This document shows positions 1 to 7,900 of a stretch of 20,972 nt of DNA, in pieces. A program made the position numbers and the translations under genes. Numbering within the stretch: position 1 is the first letter of the stretch; the number at the start of each line of letters is the position of its first letter. The stretch comes from DATKGP01 sp035510775 (GTDB lineage Bacteria > Patescibacteriota > UBA1384 > 2-12-FULL-50-11): positions 1 through 20,972 of the forward strand of contig DATKGP010000011.1 of the NCBI GenBank assembly GCA_035510775.1, given 5' to 3'. Below the pieces are notes generated by a model, which had not been told where the DNA came from, ran no database searches, and worked only from the letters and a program-made list of their open reading frames with translations.

Positions 1-2
1 GG

Positions 3-842
3 GAATTTGCTGGCGCCCAAAATACCTACGGCATCGAGATTGTGATGCCCGACGGCAAAGCCCTGCAGGCAGCCACCTCGCACAACTTGGGCGACAATTT
101 TTCCAAAGTTTTCGGCATCAGCTTCTCGGATGAAAAAGGCAAAACCAAACCGGTTTTTCAGACCTCTTGGGGCTTGTCGACTCGGTCGTTGGCAGCGCTA
201 ATTATGGTTCATGGAGACGATGCCGGCCTGGTGATGCCGCCGCTTCTTGCCCCGATTCAAGTAATGATAATGGCCATCGGCAAGGCCGATGACCCGCAGT
301 TCAAAGAAGTTGTCGCCGCCAGCCAGGCGCTAGCCGGCGAGCTGAAAAATCACGGTATTTTGGCCGAGGTCAATGCCGACCAGACCCAGAGTTTGGGCTA
401 CCGAATTAACGAGCAGGAAGTTCAGGGTTTTCCGCTGCGGCTGGAAGTCGGCGCCAAAGAGCTCGACAAAGGCGTTATTAAGTTTGCCCGCCGCGACACT
501 TTCGAGAAAGGTGATATCAAAAAAGGCGAAATTGTCGAAGAAGTCAGAAAGCTTCTTGAACAAATCCAGGCCAACCTCTTTGAAAAATCGAAAAAGCAGC
601 AGGCAGAGCTAACCATCGCCGTTAGAAATTACGACGAGTTCAAAGACGTCATGGCTCAAAACCGCCGATTCATCGAGGTATTCTGGTGCGAAGATTCCGA
701 GTGTGAGGCCAAAGTTAAGGAAGAAACCAAGGCCACGCCACGGGTCTGCGAACTAAAAAATCTCGACCAAAAAGCCGACAAAAAATGCTTCCACTGCGGC
801 AAAGATGCCAACCGCGAGTGGCTGTTCGCCCAGAGCTACTAA
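3..842 (+). CDS. proS: Prolyl-tRNA synthetase, archaeal/eukaryal type, C-terminal part (5' end outside window)
   Basis: Charges tRNA-Pro with proline in the cytoplasm. The reading frame is open from the first bases, so the gene begins upstream; 279 residues are visible. The start of the visible part reads FAGAQNTYGIEIVMPDGKAL and then ATSHNLGDNFSKVF, followed by TSWGLSTRSLAALIMVHGDD, which matches the class II catalytic core (motif 3 region) of the type without the bacterial editing insertion. An anticodon-binding domain follows (APIQVMIMAIG through the basic RRDTFEKGDI stretch). The C-terminal domain carries paired cysteines (CEDSEC, then KCFHC), as in the zinc-binding tail of this ProRS type, and ends in tyrosine as is common for that tail. 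The family assignment is firm. The gene ends just before a hairpin shared with the convergent gene. Confidence 0.95.
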   Translation, partial: EFAGAQNTYGIEIVMPDGKALQAATSHNLGDNFSKVFGISFSDEKGKTKPVFQTSWGLSTRSLAALIMVHGDDAGLVMPPLLAPIQVMIMAIGKADDPQFKEVVAASQALAGELKNHGILAEVNADQTQSLGYRINEQEVQGFPLRLEVGAKELDKGVIKFARRDTFEKGDIKKGEIVEEVRKLLEQIQANLFEKSKKQQAELTIAVRNYDEFKDVMAQNRRFIEVFWCEDSECEAKVKEETKATPRVCELKNLDQKADKKCFHCGKDANREWLFAQSY

Positions 843-873
843 AAAGAGGTGGCCGCGCGAATTTCGCGCGGCC
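841..873 (-). terminator. Convergent-gene terminator hairpin
   Basis: A perfect inverted repeat (GGCCGCGCGA, 3-nt loop, TCGCGCGGCC; 851-873) lies between the convergent ends of proS and the hydrolase gene. Read on the minus strand it is followed by ACCTCTTTTT, so it best fits the hydrolase transcript. On the plus strand no T-run follows, so it may stop proS transcription only weakly. The T-run starts 5 nt after the stem, slightly far for a classical intrinsic terminator. Confidence 0.6.
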
Positions 874-888
874 GTTAACGGACAAATC

Positions 889-2595
889 CTACTTCTTGAG
901 GAGGGTGACCCCTCCCCAAGCCTTAAGCTGTCCGTGGGGTTTCCTTGTGTTGGGAGGTTCAGGCGTGGCGCCGTTATATCCCATCGCCAGGTCGTAGGTG
1001 GCCTTATAGGTCGTCCCGGTGGCGTCGGAGCCCTGGCAGATGATATGCGAGGTTTTTGCCTGCAGGTTCTCGGGGACATCCCAGACGGGAGTTCGAGTCT
1101 CGTCTGGCCAATATCCTATATCAAACGTCCGGGACTCGCCTGGTCCAAGTACGACTTCCTCACCGAGGTCGTGACGCTCATGGGGGAAGAACTCGCCGGC
1201 AGGGTAATCTGGATTCAGCCAGAAGTTGCCCTGCCAATTACTATGTCGTTCGAATTCTTCGAATTCCGTTGTCTCGACCCTGACGGTTTGGCTCGTATTG
1301 TTGATGATAGTTAGATACGAGCTCCAACTACCATCCCAATTCACCACCGCTGCATCGCTTTCTACTTGGAGACCGTTCGAACCCCCCTTGATTTTAGAGA
1401 AAGCGGCGCCGATAGCCTCTGGGCTGTCCATGGTCATGTGGCCAAAGCCACTCAAAGTCTCGCGAACAACCCGACCATTGGTCAAGTTCTCGAGGTTAGT
1501 CGAATCGCCACGGCCGCTGGAAGCGTTGACGACATCGTCGCCGTCACTGCCAAAGGCGTAAATATCAACGTCACCCTTTTGGTTATAGGTGTAGTGGCCG
1601 AGCTGATTCAGGCAGTCGCTGCCTGGAAGTAGCTCTTCTAAGCAGTTGTCGTGAATGCCAAAGAACGGCATCGAGATTATACCCACCGAGAAAATTCGGC
1701 CGAACACATAGTAAAGTGCGGTAAGGCTCATGTCGCAACCTTGAATGGGCGCGGACATAAGGATTGTTCGGCGAATCGGCTTGGTTACGCCTGATTGGGT
1801 GAGCGCCCATAAAGCGACCAGTCCACCTTTGGAGTAGCCGATAATATCGGCAGATTTGGGATTGAAACCGGCGGCGTTAATTGCCTGGGCAAGTTGCCCG
1901 CCAGCCTCGCTAATTGGCTTTCGGTAGTCGTAACAGAAGCTGTAGGCTCGGCCGTAGTTCCCGAGATCCCGAGCTTTCAGCAAACCATCCTTGACGCCGT
2001 CGGCCGACTGGAGCAACCCGTGGACAAAGATGATCGTTTTGTCATTGGTTGCGCTGGTGGCTACCAGCTTAAGGCCATAGCCGGCATCGGGCGGATCTTT
2101 GAGAGTGGCGAGCCCCAGTACGAACGAGACTGTCAACGAGAAGCCACGGCTACTTGGCGCAGCCGAAGCCAAAAGTGTCGGATTGACGGTGACGACAAGT
2201 CGGCCGTTGACCCTTTCTGCCGGAAAGGTTCCGATGGGCTGACCGTTCGAGAGAGCAACTGCCACTGGTGTGCCGGTCGGGTTGTCCGGATAGTCTATAG
2301 TGAAAGGCTTAATAGGATTGGCCGAAAAATCCATGGTCATCACAGGTTGAGTCGGCTGAAAGGCCGGTTGAGGGATTCGGCCAGCCTTAGTTTCTGTGAC
2401 GATAACGTCGCCGCCGGTATCGGCCGGAAAGGTCAGATTGGCTTGGCCAAGAGTAGCTTTTTTCTCCTGACCGATCATAAGCTGAACTCTGATTTGGTCG
2501 ATGACTTGGTTGGTGCTAATGTCAGTTCCGCCGCCGCAGCCGGTAGTGGCATAGACAAAGAACAATAAAATCAGAATTCCGATAAAACGAAACAT
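889..2595 (-). CDS. Putative lipoprotein alpha/beta hydrolase (lipase/PGAP1-like)
   Basis: Predicted exported, lipid-anchored serine hydrolase of 568 aa. I chose the ATG at 2595, not the longer frame to 2730, because GGGAGG lies 5 nt upstream and the residues from here form a signal peptide (MFRFIGILILLFFVY) ending in a lipobox-like ATTGC with Cys20, followed by a Gly-rich linker. Catalytic features: an oxyanion-hole segment FVHGLL (about 190-195), nucleophile elbow GYSKGG (Ser255), acidic residues in FGSDGDD (about 349-354) and a late His in GFGHMT (His386). This order fits lipases acting on esters. The C-terminal ~115 residues are rich in aromatic and acidic residues and look like a beta-sandwich of unknown function. 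The N-terminal ~170 residues are also unassigned. The substrate is unknown. The gene diverges from the secreted-protein gene at 2737. Confidence 0.75.
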   Translation of the reverse strand: MFRFIGILILLFFVYATTGCGGGTDISTNQVIDQIRVQLMIGQEKKATLGQANLTFPADTGGDVIVTETKAGRIPQPAFQPTQPVMTMDFSANPIKPFTIDYPDNPTGTPVAVALSNGQPIGTFPAERVNGRLVVTVNPTLLASAAPSSRGFSLTVSFVLGLATLKDPPDAGYGLKLVATSATNDKTIIFVHGLLQSADGVKDGLLKARDLGNYGRAYSFCYDYRKPISEAGGQLAQAINAAGFNPKSADIIGYSKGGLVALWALTQSGVTKPIRRTILMSAPIQGCDMSLTALYYVFGRIFSVGIISMPFFGIHDNCLEELLPGSDCLNQLGHYTYNQKGDVDIYAFGSDGDDVVNASSGRGDSTNLENLTNGRVVRETLSGFGHMTMDSPEAIGAAFSKIKGGSNGLQVESDAAVVNWDGSWSSYLTIINNTSQTVRVETTEFEEFERHSNWQGNFWLNPDYPAGEFFPHERHDLGEEVVLGPGESRTFDIGYWPDETRTPVWDVPENLQAKTSHIICQGSDATGTTYKATYDLAMGYNGATPEPPNTRKPHGQLKAWGGVTLLKK

Positions 2596-2637
2596 ACGAA
2601 CCTCCCAGTCCTCAATGTAAAAGGACGTACTGCCGAC

Positions 2638-2666
2638 ATTGTGATTGTTTACAAAAAACTTGGCAA
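2638..2666 (-). promoter_or_regulatory. Sigma70-type promoter for the lipoprotein hydrolase
   Basis: On the minus strand TTGCCA (2661-2666) and CACAAT (2638-2643) are separated by exactly 17 nt. This places a start about 36 nt before the ATG at 2595. Found by eye only. Confidence 0.45.
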
Positions 2667-2671
2667 GAATA

Positions 2672-2700
2672 GTGACTTTTGCCGAAAAATCTGCTACAAT
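2672..2700 (+). promoter_or_regulatory. Extended -10 promoter for the divergent secreted protein
   Basis: TGCTACAAT (2692-2700) is an extended -10 element; the -35 region at 17-nt spacing (GTGACT) is weak. It lies back to back with the minus-strand hydrolase promoter, so a regulator bound between 2640 and 2700 could affect both genes. Confidence 0.45.
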
Positions 2701-2736
2701 CTTCCTGATTGAGGGCTTAAGGAGGCCCATGTACCT

Positions 2737-3408
2737 ATGAAACTAGTGATTGTGTTTGTGACAGTACTGACTGCCGGGTTGGTGACATCAGCGACGGCTC
2801 AAAAGATCAACGCCGAGCCGAACGACAAGCTCCAGGTAAAGAAGATTGCCTGCTGGCCGAGTGTTTACGGCGAAGGTGGAGATGTCTGCGACAACCAGAC
2901 GGCTATCAAGACCTGCCAAGAAACAATGCAAGGATCCTTTCAGAAGCTCGGTTTAGAGCAGGAAGACCCCGGCAAGGTCATCGGCACGATTCGAGGCTTG
3001 AACATTCGCGTCAACGAGGCGGAACTGCCGTCACCGGAGGATATGCTCAAGCTCGGCAAGGAGCTGAAAACCGATCTCGTGATTGCCTGTAAATGGCACT
3101 GGGATGTTCGCTCGGTCACCACGTTGACCGGACTCAAGACCAAGGCCTACTGCACGTTCACGACCATCGTCGTCAATGTGGCGAAGGAGGAGGTTGAGTA
3201 CCGGCCGGAAGCCTACAAATGCGACAGTGAGAAGAAGCTGTCGAACGAGGAGGTCGTGGGCTTTCTGTTCCTGTCCGTCGCCGTACCGTTCTTCTCGGGT
3301 GGCCCGAAGACGCCACACATGCAACACTCCGGCCAGGTCGCCTACGTCGAATGCCTGAAGCCCTGGCTGGCGAAATACCAGCCCGGCGAGGGCAAGATCG
3401 GTAAGTAA
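2737..3408 (+). CDS. Secreted cysteine-rich protein of unknown function
   Basis: I do not recognise a family with confidence. The 223-aa product starts with a signal peptide (MKLVIVFVTVLTAGLVTSATA) with an AxA site at residues 19-21, so the mature protein begins near Gln22. It has seven cysteines (39, 51, 60, 118, 139, 162, 206), which suggests disulfides or cofactor binding outside the cytoplasm. The middle (ELKTDLVIACKWHWDVRSV) resembles the alternating strand/helix pattern of small periplasmic TolB/CsgG-like lipoprotein domains, but this is only an impression. AAGGAGG lies 11 nt before the ATG, rather long but usable. The gene is divergent from the hydrolase gene and ends before a strong terminator, so it is probably monocistronic. 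Confidence 0.75.
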   Translation: MKLVIVFVTVLTAGLVTSATAQKINAEPNDKLQVKKIACWPSVYGEGGDVCDNQTAIKTCQETMQGSFQKLGLEQEDPGKVIGTIRGLNIRVNEAELPSPEDMLKLGKELKTDLVIACKWHWDVRSVTTLTGLKTKAYCTFTTIVVNVAKEEVEYRPEAYKCDSEKKLSNEEVVGFLFLSVAVPFFSGGPKTPHMQHSGQVAYVECLKPWLAKYQPGEGKIGK

Positions 3409-3431
3409 GGCGGCCACCGGCGCCAAAACTG

Positions 3432-3461
3432 GGCGGGTTCTCACGAACCCGCCTTTTCCTT
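3432..3461 (+). terminator. Intrinsic terminator
   Basis: GGCGGGTTC, loop TCAC, GAACCCGCC (3432-3453) followed by TTTTCCTT. It ends the transcript of the secreted Cys-rich protein. On the minus strand the stem is followed by CAGTTTT, so it may also stop the convergent gene at 3520. Confidence 0.85.
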
Positions 3462-3519
3462 AACCCCAAGAAAATTTTTCCCTGCGGAGCAAGTAGTGCT
3501 GTTAGCGACAATATTCGAG

Positions 3520-4011
3520 CTAGTTAACGGTTATACCTGCGTCGGACGGAACTGTCACGAATTTGCCGTATTGATATTGTTGCAAAGTTAGCACCCCGGC
3601 ACTATTGATAGTTGCCTGCAGTTGAATTGCCTGCCCATTTGTGAGTTTTAATGGCTGTGATTCAACTGACCCACCAGGTGTAATTGGCAGGCGATAATTT
3701 TTGTTGCTGATGTAACTTGCGTAGCTAATGCCGGTAAGGTTGATATTGGGGTTATTGCTGGTGAACGTACAAGTAAAGCCGCCCTCTTGGGAAGGGACGG
3801 GTGTTTCTGGACAGTCTCCGCCAAAGTCCATCACTCCGAAACCGTCTTGTCCATTCTCAATGACGTTCACGGAAACTGTCGCGTGGTACTGGGTCGGTGG
3901 ACTTATCGGAGAAGTGGCGCGCAAGGAGTGTTTAACAATGGCATAGGCTCCTCCGGCAAGCGCCGAGACAGCAATGATTATTCCAGCAATGTAGTAGTAT
4001 TTTTTTCTCAT
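3520..4011 (-). CDS. Small membrane-anchored extracellular protein, coupled to the large protease
   Basis: 163 aa of unknown family. A short basic N-terminus (MRKKYYY) is followed by one hydrophobic helix (about 8-27) without a clear signal-peptidase site, so it is probably anchored with its body outside. The body is Thr/Ser/Asn-rich with two cysteines (in GGDCPETP and GFTCTFTS) and looks like a small beta-domain. Its ATG overlaps the stop of the upstream large protease gene in an ATGA arrangement (4008-4011), and no Shine-Dalgarno sequence precedes it, so translation is probably coupled. This suggests a partner, such as an inhibitor, anchor or chaperone of the protease, but that role is inferred from position alone. 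Confidence 0.75.
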   Translation of the reverse strand: MRKKYYYIAGIIIAVSALAGGAYAIVKHSLRATSPISPPTQYHATVSVNVIENGQDGFGVMDFGGDCPETPVPSQEGGFTCTFTSNNPNINLTGISYASYISNKNYRLPITPGGSVESQPLKLTNGQAIQLQATINSAGVLTLQQYQYGKFVTVPSDAGITVN

Positions 4012-7000
4012 GGAGAAGTGGTAGTTACGCAGTCATTATACCAACCGGCCATCGCAGGCGAGTAGACAGATCCGTGAGTGTCCTTGCCTTGAAGCCGATT
4101 GGAGACTTCATTGCTCCAGTCCAGCAAGTCTTTGGGAATGGCAACGCCTGGATAGTTAATGCCCCATACAGACTTGATGTTGGCCAGCTGCTGGCTGACT
4201 TTCGAGCCATAAACACAGACACTCGAATGTTCTTCGGCGAACGGCTCAACCGGGATCATGGTATTTTCTAATATTTGGCTAGAATATCCAGCGGAGCAGG
4301 GTTTGCCTGAATAAGTGCAATTATAGGAGCTGATGTCCCAGAGCATTCTTCCAGTTGTTGAGTTCAGCTGGTCGTAGACGCTCCAGTCATACTGCTCGGT
4401 TTTTTCCGAGAGAAAGGTGTTAACGCCATACTGCCAGTCTAGGCGGTGAAACATTTCGTGATCAATGACCGTCGGTATCGTTTCGGATTGCTTCTGTTGC
4501 CAGTAATTGACATAGGGATCGTCGATGATGATGTAATCCTCGTTGGCACTAGTGTAGGCAACCGCCGGACTGTTGGGTGACATAGTAGTAAAGATGACCC
4601 GCCTTAAGTTTGATAGTGGATATTGCGTCCAGGACTGGTAGCGATTGATTTGGCTGACAACGGTCATTAACAGTTTCTGCTGGCTCAAAGTTGTTCCGGC
4701 AGAATCGTCATACCAGCAGAACTTGATGTTGACAAAGTGGCTAGTTTGGCAGGTTTCCGGTAGGAGCATGGTAAACTTACCGAAGTTGACGGCACTGGCT
4801 TTGTAACTAAACTTGGGTGCGGTGGCTTGGCTCGGATCTGACGATCGGGTCGGCTCCGGCCAGGCGTAGCTGATAGTAGTATTAACTCCAGTGTCGACAG
4901 GAAAGTCGTAGCTGGCAGTTGAAGACTGAAGTTGGTAAGCCCCGTCAATCATACTGGGTTGAGTATTCTTGGAAAAAGTTGCCAGGCCGTGGACAATTTG
5001 AGCCGAGAGAAGAAGGTTTGGTTTTCCGCTGCCAACGTCGTTCAAAATCACTTGCCCTCCCCCAGAACCGCTGCCCACCAAAGCGATTTTGACAGTTCCG
5101 GCGTCTGCCTGGGTGGTAGTATTCGTACCGTCGTCAGCGTTGCCAAAATCCTGCTGGAGGCTGGGCTCAATGATTAAATAACCAGTGACGACTGCATCCA
5201 GTTTCCTTAATTCATTGTGGGTAAACGCTTGGCTCCCTAGGTCGATAGCCAGCTGGCCACCCAAGTAGACCTTAACACCCAGAGATCTTTGAGTTACGCC
5301 CTGCATTGATTCAGTCGGCGCGATGATGGCAACTCCGTCTTTATCGCTGACAGAAGTAAGGGTCTTGTTACTGGCGCTATCCCAGACGTCGATCTCGGCA
5401 AGCTTAATCTTCTGTCCATCAGCCGAGTGGACACTAACTTGTAGGGCAATAAACCCAATGTTGGCAGCCGAATCCACGATATTGTTGCCGGTGTCTGACT
5501 CCAGCAAACTGGAATCGGGAGTGATTTTAAATGTAAAACTTGCCTCGGCTGTACCATATTTAGTCACAAAAGCGGGAAACATGCCCAAGAATGCCTTGAG
5601 GGTTTGATTACTTGGGTCGGAATTAGAATATACGGGTGTCGAAACAGTTTTTTCCTGCCCGGCCTTCAGCGCCCAAGAGGAGTCGTCGAACGAAGGGAAG
5701 TCGTTGATATGTCCCAAGGTCAAAAATGACTGGATATGGGTCGCTGGCAGATCCGCCTGCCCAATATTTTTGATTCCCAAATTATTTATCTGGAAAGAAG
5801 TTATGTCGGTACCGAAATTAATCTCACTTGCTTGATCCAATTTCACCGTTACCGGGCTACTTTGTCCCTGGTACTTTATTACGGCAGTCGCGCCACCGAA
5901 GGTCGGCACCAGATCAGGCAAGGGGATTTTGGTGAGGTCAATTTTAAAGCTCACTATATACAATTTGTAATCGTCAATTCTCTGTGTCTGGATTGCCCCA
6001 GTCGGGGTGCCATTGACGACAGCCTGTACCGTAGCGTCGTAGACGGGAACCGGCTTGTCGAGAATGAAGACCTCGTGCCCCCCATTGTAGACATCTAGTC
6101 GGTTTGTTGTGCCTTTAATCGTCAAATCAACCTGGGCGTCAATCGGGTTTCCGCTCTGATCGGCAAGCGTAATCCGTAAAGCTGGGCGGATAATAAAATC
6201 GCTCGTGTATTGATCGTTATCATTATAGTTTGACTCAACAACGGTTTTGTCCTGATTGACATTCACGTCGATTCCGAGACTGGAAATGTTGCAGCTCTTG
6301 GTGGCGTCGCTCAAGAACGATGTAAAGCTTCTGGATGTTATCGATAGAGTGATGGTGGGAACGGTGTAAACAGCATTGGCCGCGAGTATCGGCACGGTGC
6401 TTGTATCAACATCAATATATTCGGAGCAAGTGCCAGTGTTCAGCGAGTTCTCGCCTCTAATTGTCACCTTGACATCGGTTTGGGTCAGGGTCGGCATCGG
6501 GCCAATATTTTTCACACTAATGCCGTCAAGAATAATTGAGGCCGTTGTGGTGTCTATCTTAGCCTCCCGAGAAGTTGGCCCGGTTTTGGTGCCGTCGTTG
6601 GCGACAACGGTTGCTTGGGGCGAGCCAAACGGAACCAAATTTGGTAGACCGCTTGGGCGTCTAAAGATTTCCATTCTTTGAATGGTGTAGCTAATTTGGT
6701 AACCGGCGCTATTCCAACGGGAATATGTATAGTCCCAGCTGGCAAAGGGGTTTTTGGTGCCGACGCTTGTGGTGGAGCAAGACATGGTGACTACTGTGCC
6801 GTCGTCTTTCTTGAACGTCACGGGAATTGGGGGGTTCTGGCAGTTGAGGGACTCTTGGAAGTTATTGATATATCCCGAGGTGTTGTTGTACCCAGCAAGT
6901 TTTTCCCACGTCGGGACGTGGGCATTCGTTCCGTAGCCCGCGCCGCTGGTGTTTACAACACTGCAATTGCCGTACTTGTCATAAGTACAAGGCGCGTAGA

Positions 7001-7340
7001 CCGGCATTTTCTGTTGAATCATTTGGGCGGCGGTCAGGCCGGTGGTTAAGAAGTAGTCTTCGCTCGGGAATTGAACCGTGGTCGCCACGGCTGGGTAGGC
7101 TATTCCATTAGCCGGTGTACGGTTGACATCATCATGACAGCTGACAACCTTGGTTGGCTGGATCGGGGCGTTAGGGACTTGGAGCTTGTTCGGTAAATCT
7201 TGGCAGCTGGTAATGGTATTGCCGCCCGGAGACGGCGCAGCGGCGGCTTGAGCCTTGCCGAACTGAAGAGACGAGACCGGCAACAGCGAAACAGCTAGTA
7301 AGAAAATCACGCCCAAATTGGCCAGTCGCTGGAACCTCAT
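4008..7340 (-). CDS. Large secreted multidomain protein with a C-terminal zinc-metallopeptidase motif
   Basis: 1110 aa. The N-terminal signal peptide (MRFQRLANLGVIFLLAVSLL) has a likely cleavage near AQA at residue 32. A long beta-rich region follows. It includes two segments opening with LPNLVPFG (about 232) and LPDLVPTFGG (about 474), typical of CARDB-like adhesion domains, and more Ig/CARDB-like repeats up to about residue 850. The C-terminal part carries HEMFHRLDW (His961, Glu962, His965), an HExxH zinc site, and EPFAEEHS (1032-1039), which could supply the third, glutamate ligand. HExxHxxD plus a downstream FAE resembles the anthrax lethal-factor-like gluzincin fold; that is an inference from motifs. 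About 16 cysteine-containing extracellular segments suggest disulfides. No Shine-Dalgarno site is present; the ATG sits 6 nt after an extended -10 box. The stop overlaps the start of the small anchored gene. Likely a surface or secreted protease; target unknown. Confidence 0.75.
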   Translation of the reverse strand: MRFQRLANLGVIFLLAVSLLPVSSLQFGKAQAAAAPSPGGNTITSCQDLPNKLQVPNAPIQPTKVVSCHDDVNRTPANGIAYPAVATTVQFPSEDYFLTTGLTAAQMIQQKMPVYAPCTYDKYGNCSVVNTSGAGYGTNAHVPTWEKLAGYNNTSGYINNFQESLNCQNPPIPVTFKKDDGTVVTMSCSTTSVGTKNPFASWDYTYSRWNSAGYQISYTIQRMEIFRRPSGLPNLVPFGSPQATVVANDGTKTGPTSREAKIDTTTASIILDGISVKNIGPMPTLTQTDVKVTIRGENSLNTGTCSEYIDVDTSTVPILAANAVYTVPTITLSITSRSFTSFLSDATKSCNISSLGIDVNVNQDKTVVESNYNDNDQYTSDFIIRPALRITLADQSGNPIDAQVDLTIKGTTNRLDVYNGGHEVFILDKPVPVYDATVQAVVNGTPTGAIQTQRIDDYKLYIVSFKIDLTKIPLPDLVPTFGGATAVIKYQGQSSPVTVKLDQASEINFGTDITSFQINNLGIKNIGQADLPATHIQSFLTLGHINDFPSFDDSSWALKAGQEKTVSTPVYSNSDPSNQTLKAFLGMFPAFVTKYGTAEASFTFKITPDSSLLESDTGNNIVDSAANIGFIALQVSVHSADGQKIKLAEIDVWDSASNKTLTSVSDKDGVAIIAPTESMQGVTQRSLGVKVYLGGQLAIDLGSQAFTHNELRKLDAVVTGYLIIEPSLQQDFGNADDGTNTTTQADAGTVKIALVGSGSGGGQVILNDVGSGKPNLLLSAQIVHGLATFSKNTQPSMIDGAYQLQSSTASYDFPVDTGVNTTISYAWPEPTRSSDPSQATAPKFSYKASAVNFGKFTMLLPETCQTSHFVNIKFCWYDDSAGTTLSQQKLLMTVVSQINRYQSWTQYPLSNLRRVIFTTMSPNSPAVAYTSANEDYIIIDDPYVNYWQQKQSETIPTVIDHEMFHRLDWQYGVNTFLSEKTEQYDWSVYDQLNSTTGRMLWDISSYNCTYSGKPCSAGYSSQILENTMIPVEPFAEEHSSVCVYGSKVSQQLANIKSVWGINYPGVAIPKDLLDWSNEVSNRLQGKDTHGSVYSPAMAGWYNDCVTTTSP

Positions 7341-7346
7341 ACAATC

Positions 7347-7375
7347 AATTTAGCACTTTGACTCTGGAATATGAA
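7347..7375 (-). promoter_or_regulatory. Leaderless extended -10 promoter of the large protease gene
   Basis: On the minus strand TGC-TAAATT (extended -10, box 7347-7352) ends 6 nt before the ATG at 7340, so transcription would start at about the ATG itself. TTCATA at 17-nt spacing (7370-7375) is a partial -35 and overlaps the T-tail of the preceding terminator. No ribosome-binding site exists between. Confidence 0.5.
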
Positions 7376-7407
7376 AAGGCCTCGGAAACGCGTTGCGTTC
7401 CGAGGCC
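7374..7407 (-). terminator. Intrinsic terminator after the small secreted protein gene
   Basis: GGCCTCGGAA (7378-7387) pairs with TTCCGAGGCC (7398-7407). On the minus strand the stem is followed by TTTTCAT. It separates the secreted 125-aa gene from the large protease gene. Confidence 0.75.
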
Positions 7408-7413
7408 TCGAAC

Positions 7414-7791
7414 CTATTTGGCTATTGGACGTGGACGGGTGTCGAACCTGTAAATGGTTTTGTACACCTTCCGTTTTCCGTCTTTGGCGTTCACCAGGAT
7501 CTCGATTAGGTACGATCCAGGCGCGAGCGAGACACTGTGCTTGGGGCCGAGCGTCTCCGACTTGTCGCCGTCGACAGTCAGTCGGCTTACCGCCGTTAAG
7601 GTCACTGTCACTTGGGATGGAATATCGCCGACAACTACCTTAGAGGTGTCGTCGACGTATGCCTTATTGAGCTTTCCATCCTCTTGCCACTCAAGCGTGG
7701 CAACGGTTGGTGGCGGGCAAGTCGGTCTGCCCTGTCCAAGTGCCAAGGCCGACAAGACGAGCACTAAAGACACATACAAAGGAACTTTCAC
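7414..7791 (-). CDS. Small secreted protein of unknown function
   Basis: 125 aa. I chose the GTG at 7791: GGAGGT lies 5 nt upstream, and the residues from here form a signal peptide (VKVPLYVSLVLVLSALALG) with cleavage near residue 19-21. The longer frame to 7821 would run through the promoter. The mature part is about 105 aa, starting with a Pro/Cys stretch (GRPTCPPPT), then alternating strands (SQVTVTLTAVSRLTVDGDK, APGSYLIEILV). The pattern suggests a single Ig-like or PEGA-like beta-domain. It has only one cysteine in the mature region. A promoter and a terminator bracket it, so it is monocistronic. Function unknown. Confidence 0.7.
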   Translation of the reverse strand: MKVPLYVSLVLVLSALALGQGRPTCPPPTVATLEWQEDGKLNKAYVDDTSKVVVGDIPSQVTVTLTAVSRLTVDGDKSETLGPKHSVSLAPGSYLIEILVNAKDGKRKVYKTIYRFDTRPRPIAK

Positions 7792-7821
7792 AAGGCACCT
7801 CCGCCTGATGATTCTGTCCAA

Positions 7822-7850
7822 AGCCTACCATAAAACCACCGAAAAGTCAA
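7822..7850 (-). promoter_or_regulatory. Promoter of the small secreted protein gene
   Basis: TTGACT (7845-7850) and TAGGCT (7822-7827) on the minus strand, 17 nt apart, with TG one base before the -10 (extended -10). It lies directly downstream of the HD-gene terminator. Confidence 0.6.
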
Positions 7851-7883
7851 TACAAGAAAGGGCTCCGAAGTTTCTTCGGAGCC
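7851..7883 (-). terminator. Terminator of the HD hydrolase gene
   Basis: GGCTCCGAAG (7861-7870), 3-nt loop, CTTCGGAGCC (7874-7883). On the minus strand the stem is followed by CTTTCTTGT, a modest U-tract. Confidence 0.7.
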
Positions 7884-7900
7884 TGATTTCGTCGGACGCC

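Noticed and set aside
1894..2568. 224-codon open frame on the plus strand
   Set aside because: It is antisense to the hydrolase gene, without ribosome-binding site or protein-like features; the opposite frame has a signal peptide and catalytic motifs.
2596..2730. N-terminal extension of the lipoprotein hydrolase to a start at 2730
   Set aside because: It would run through both divergent promoters and place the signal peptide internally; the ATG at 2595 has GGGAGG at 5 nt.
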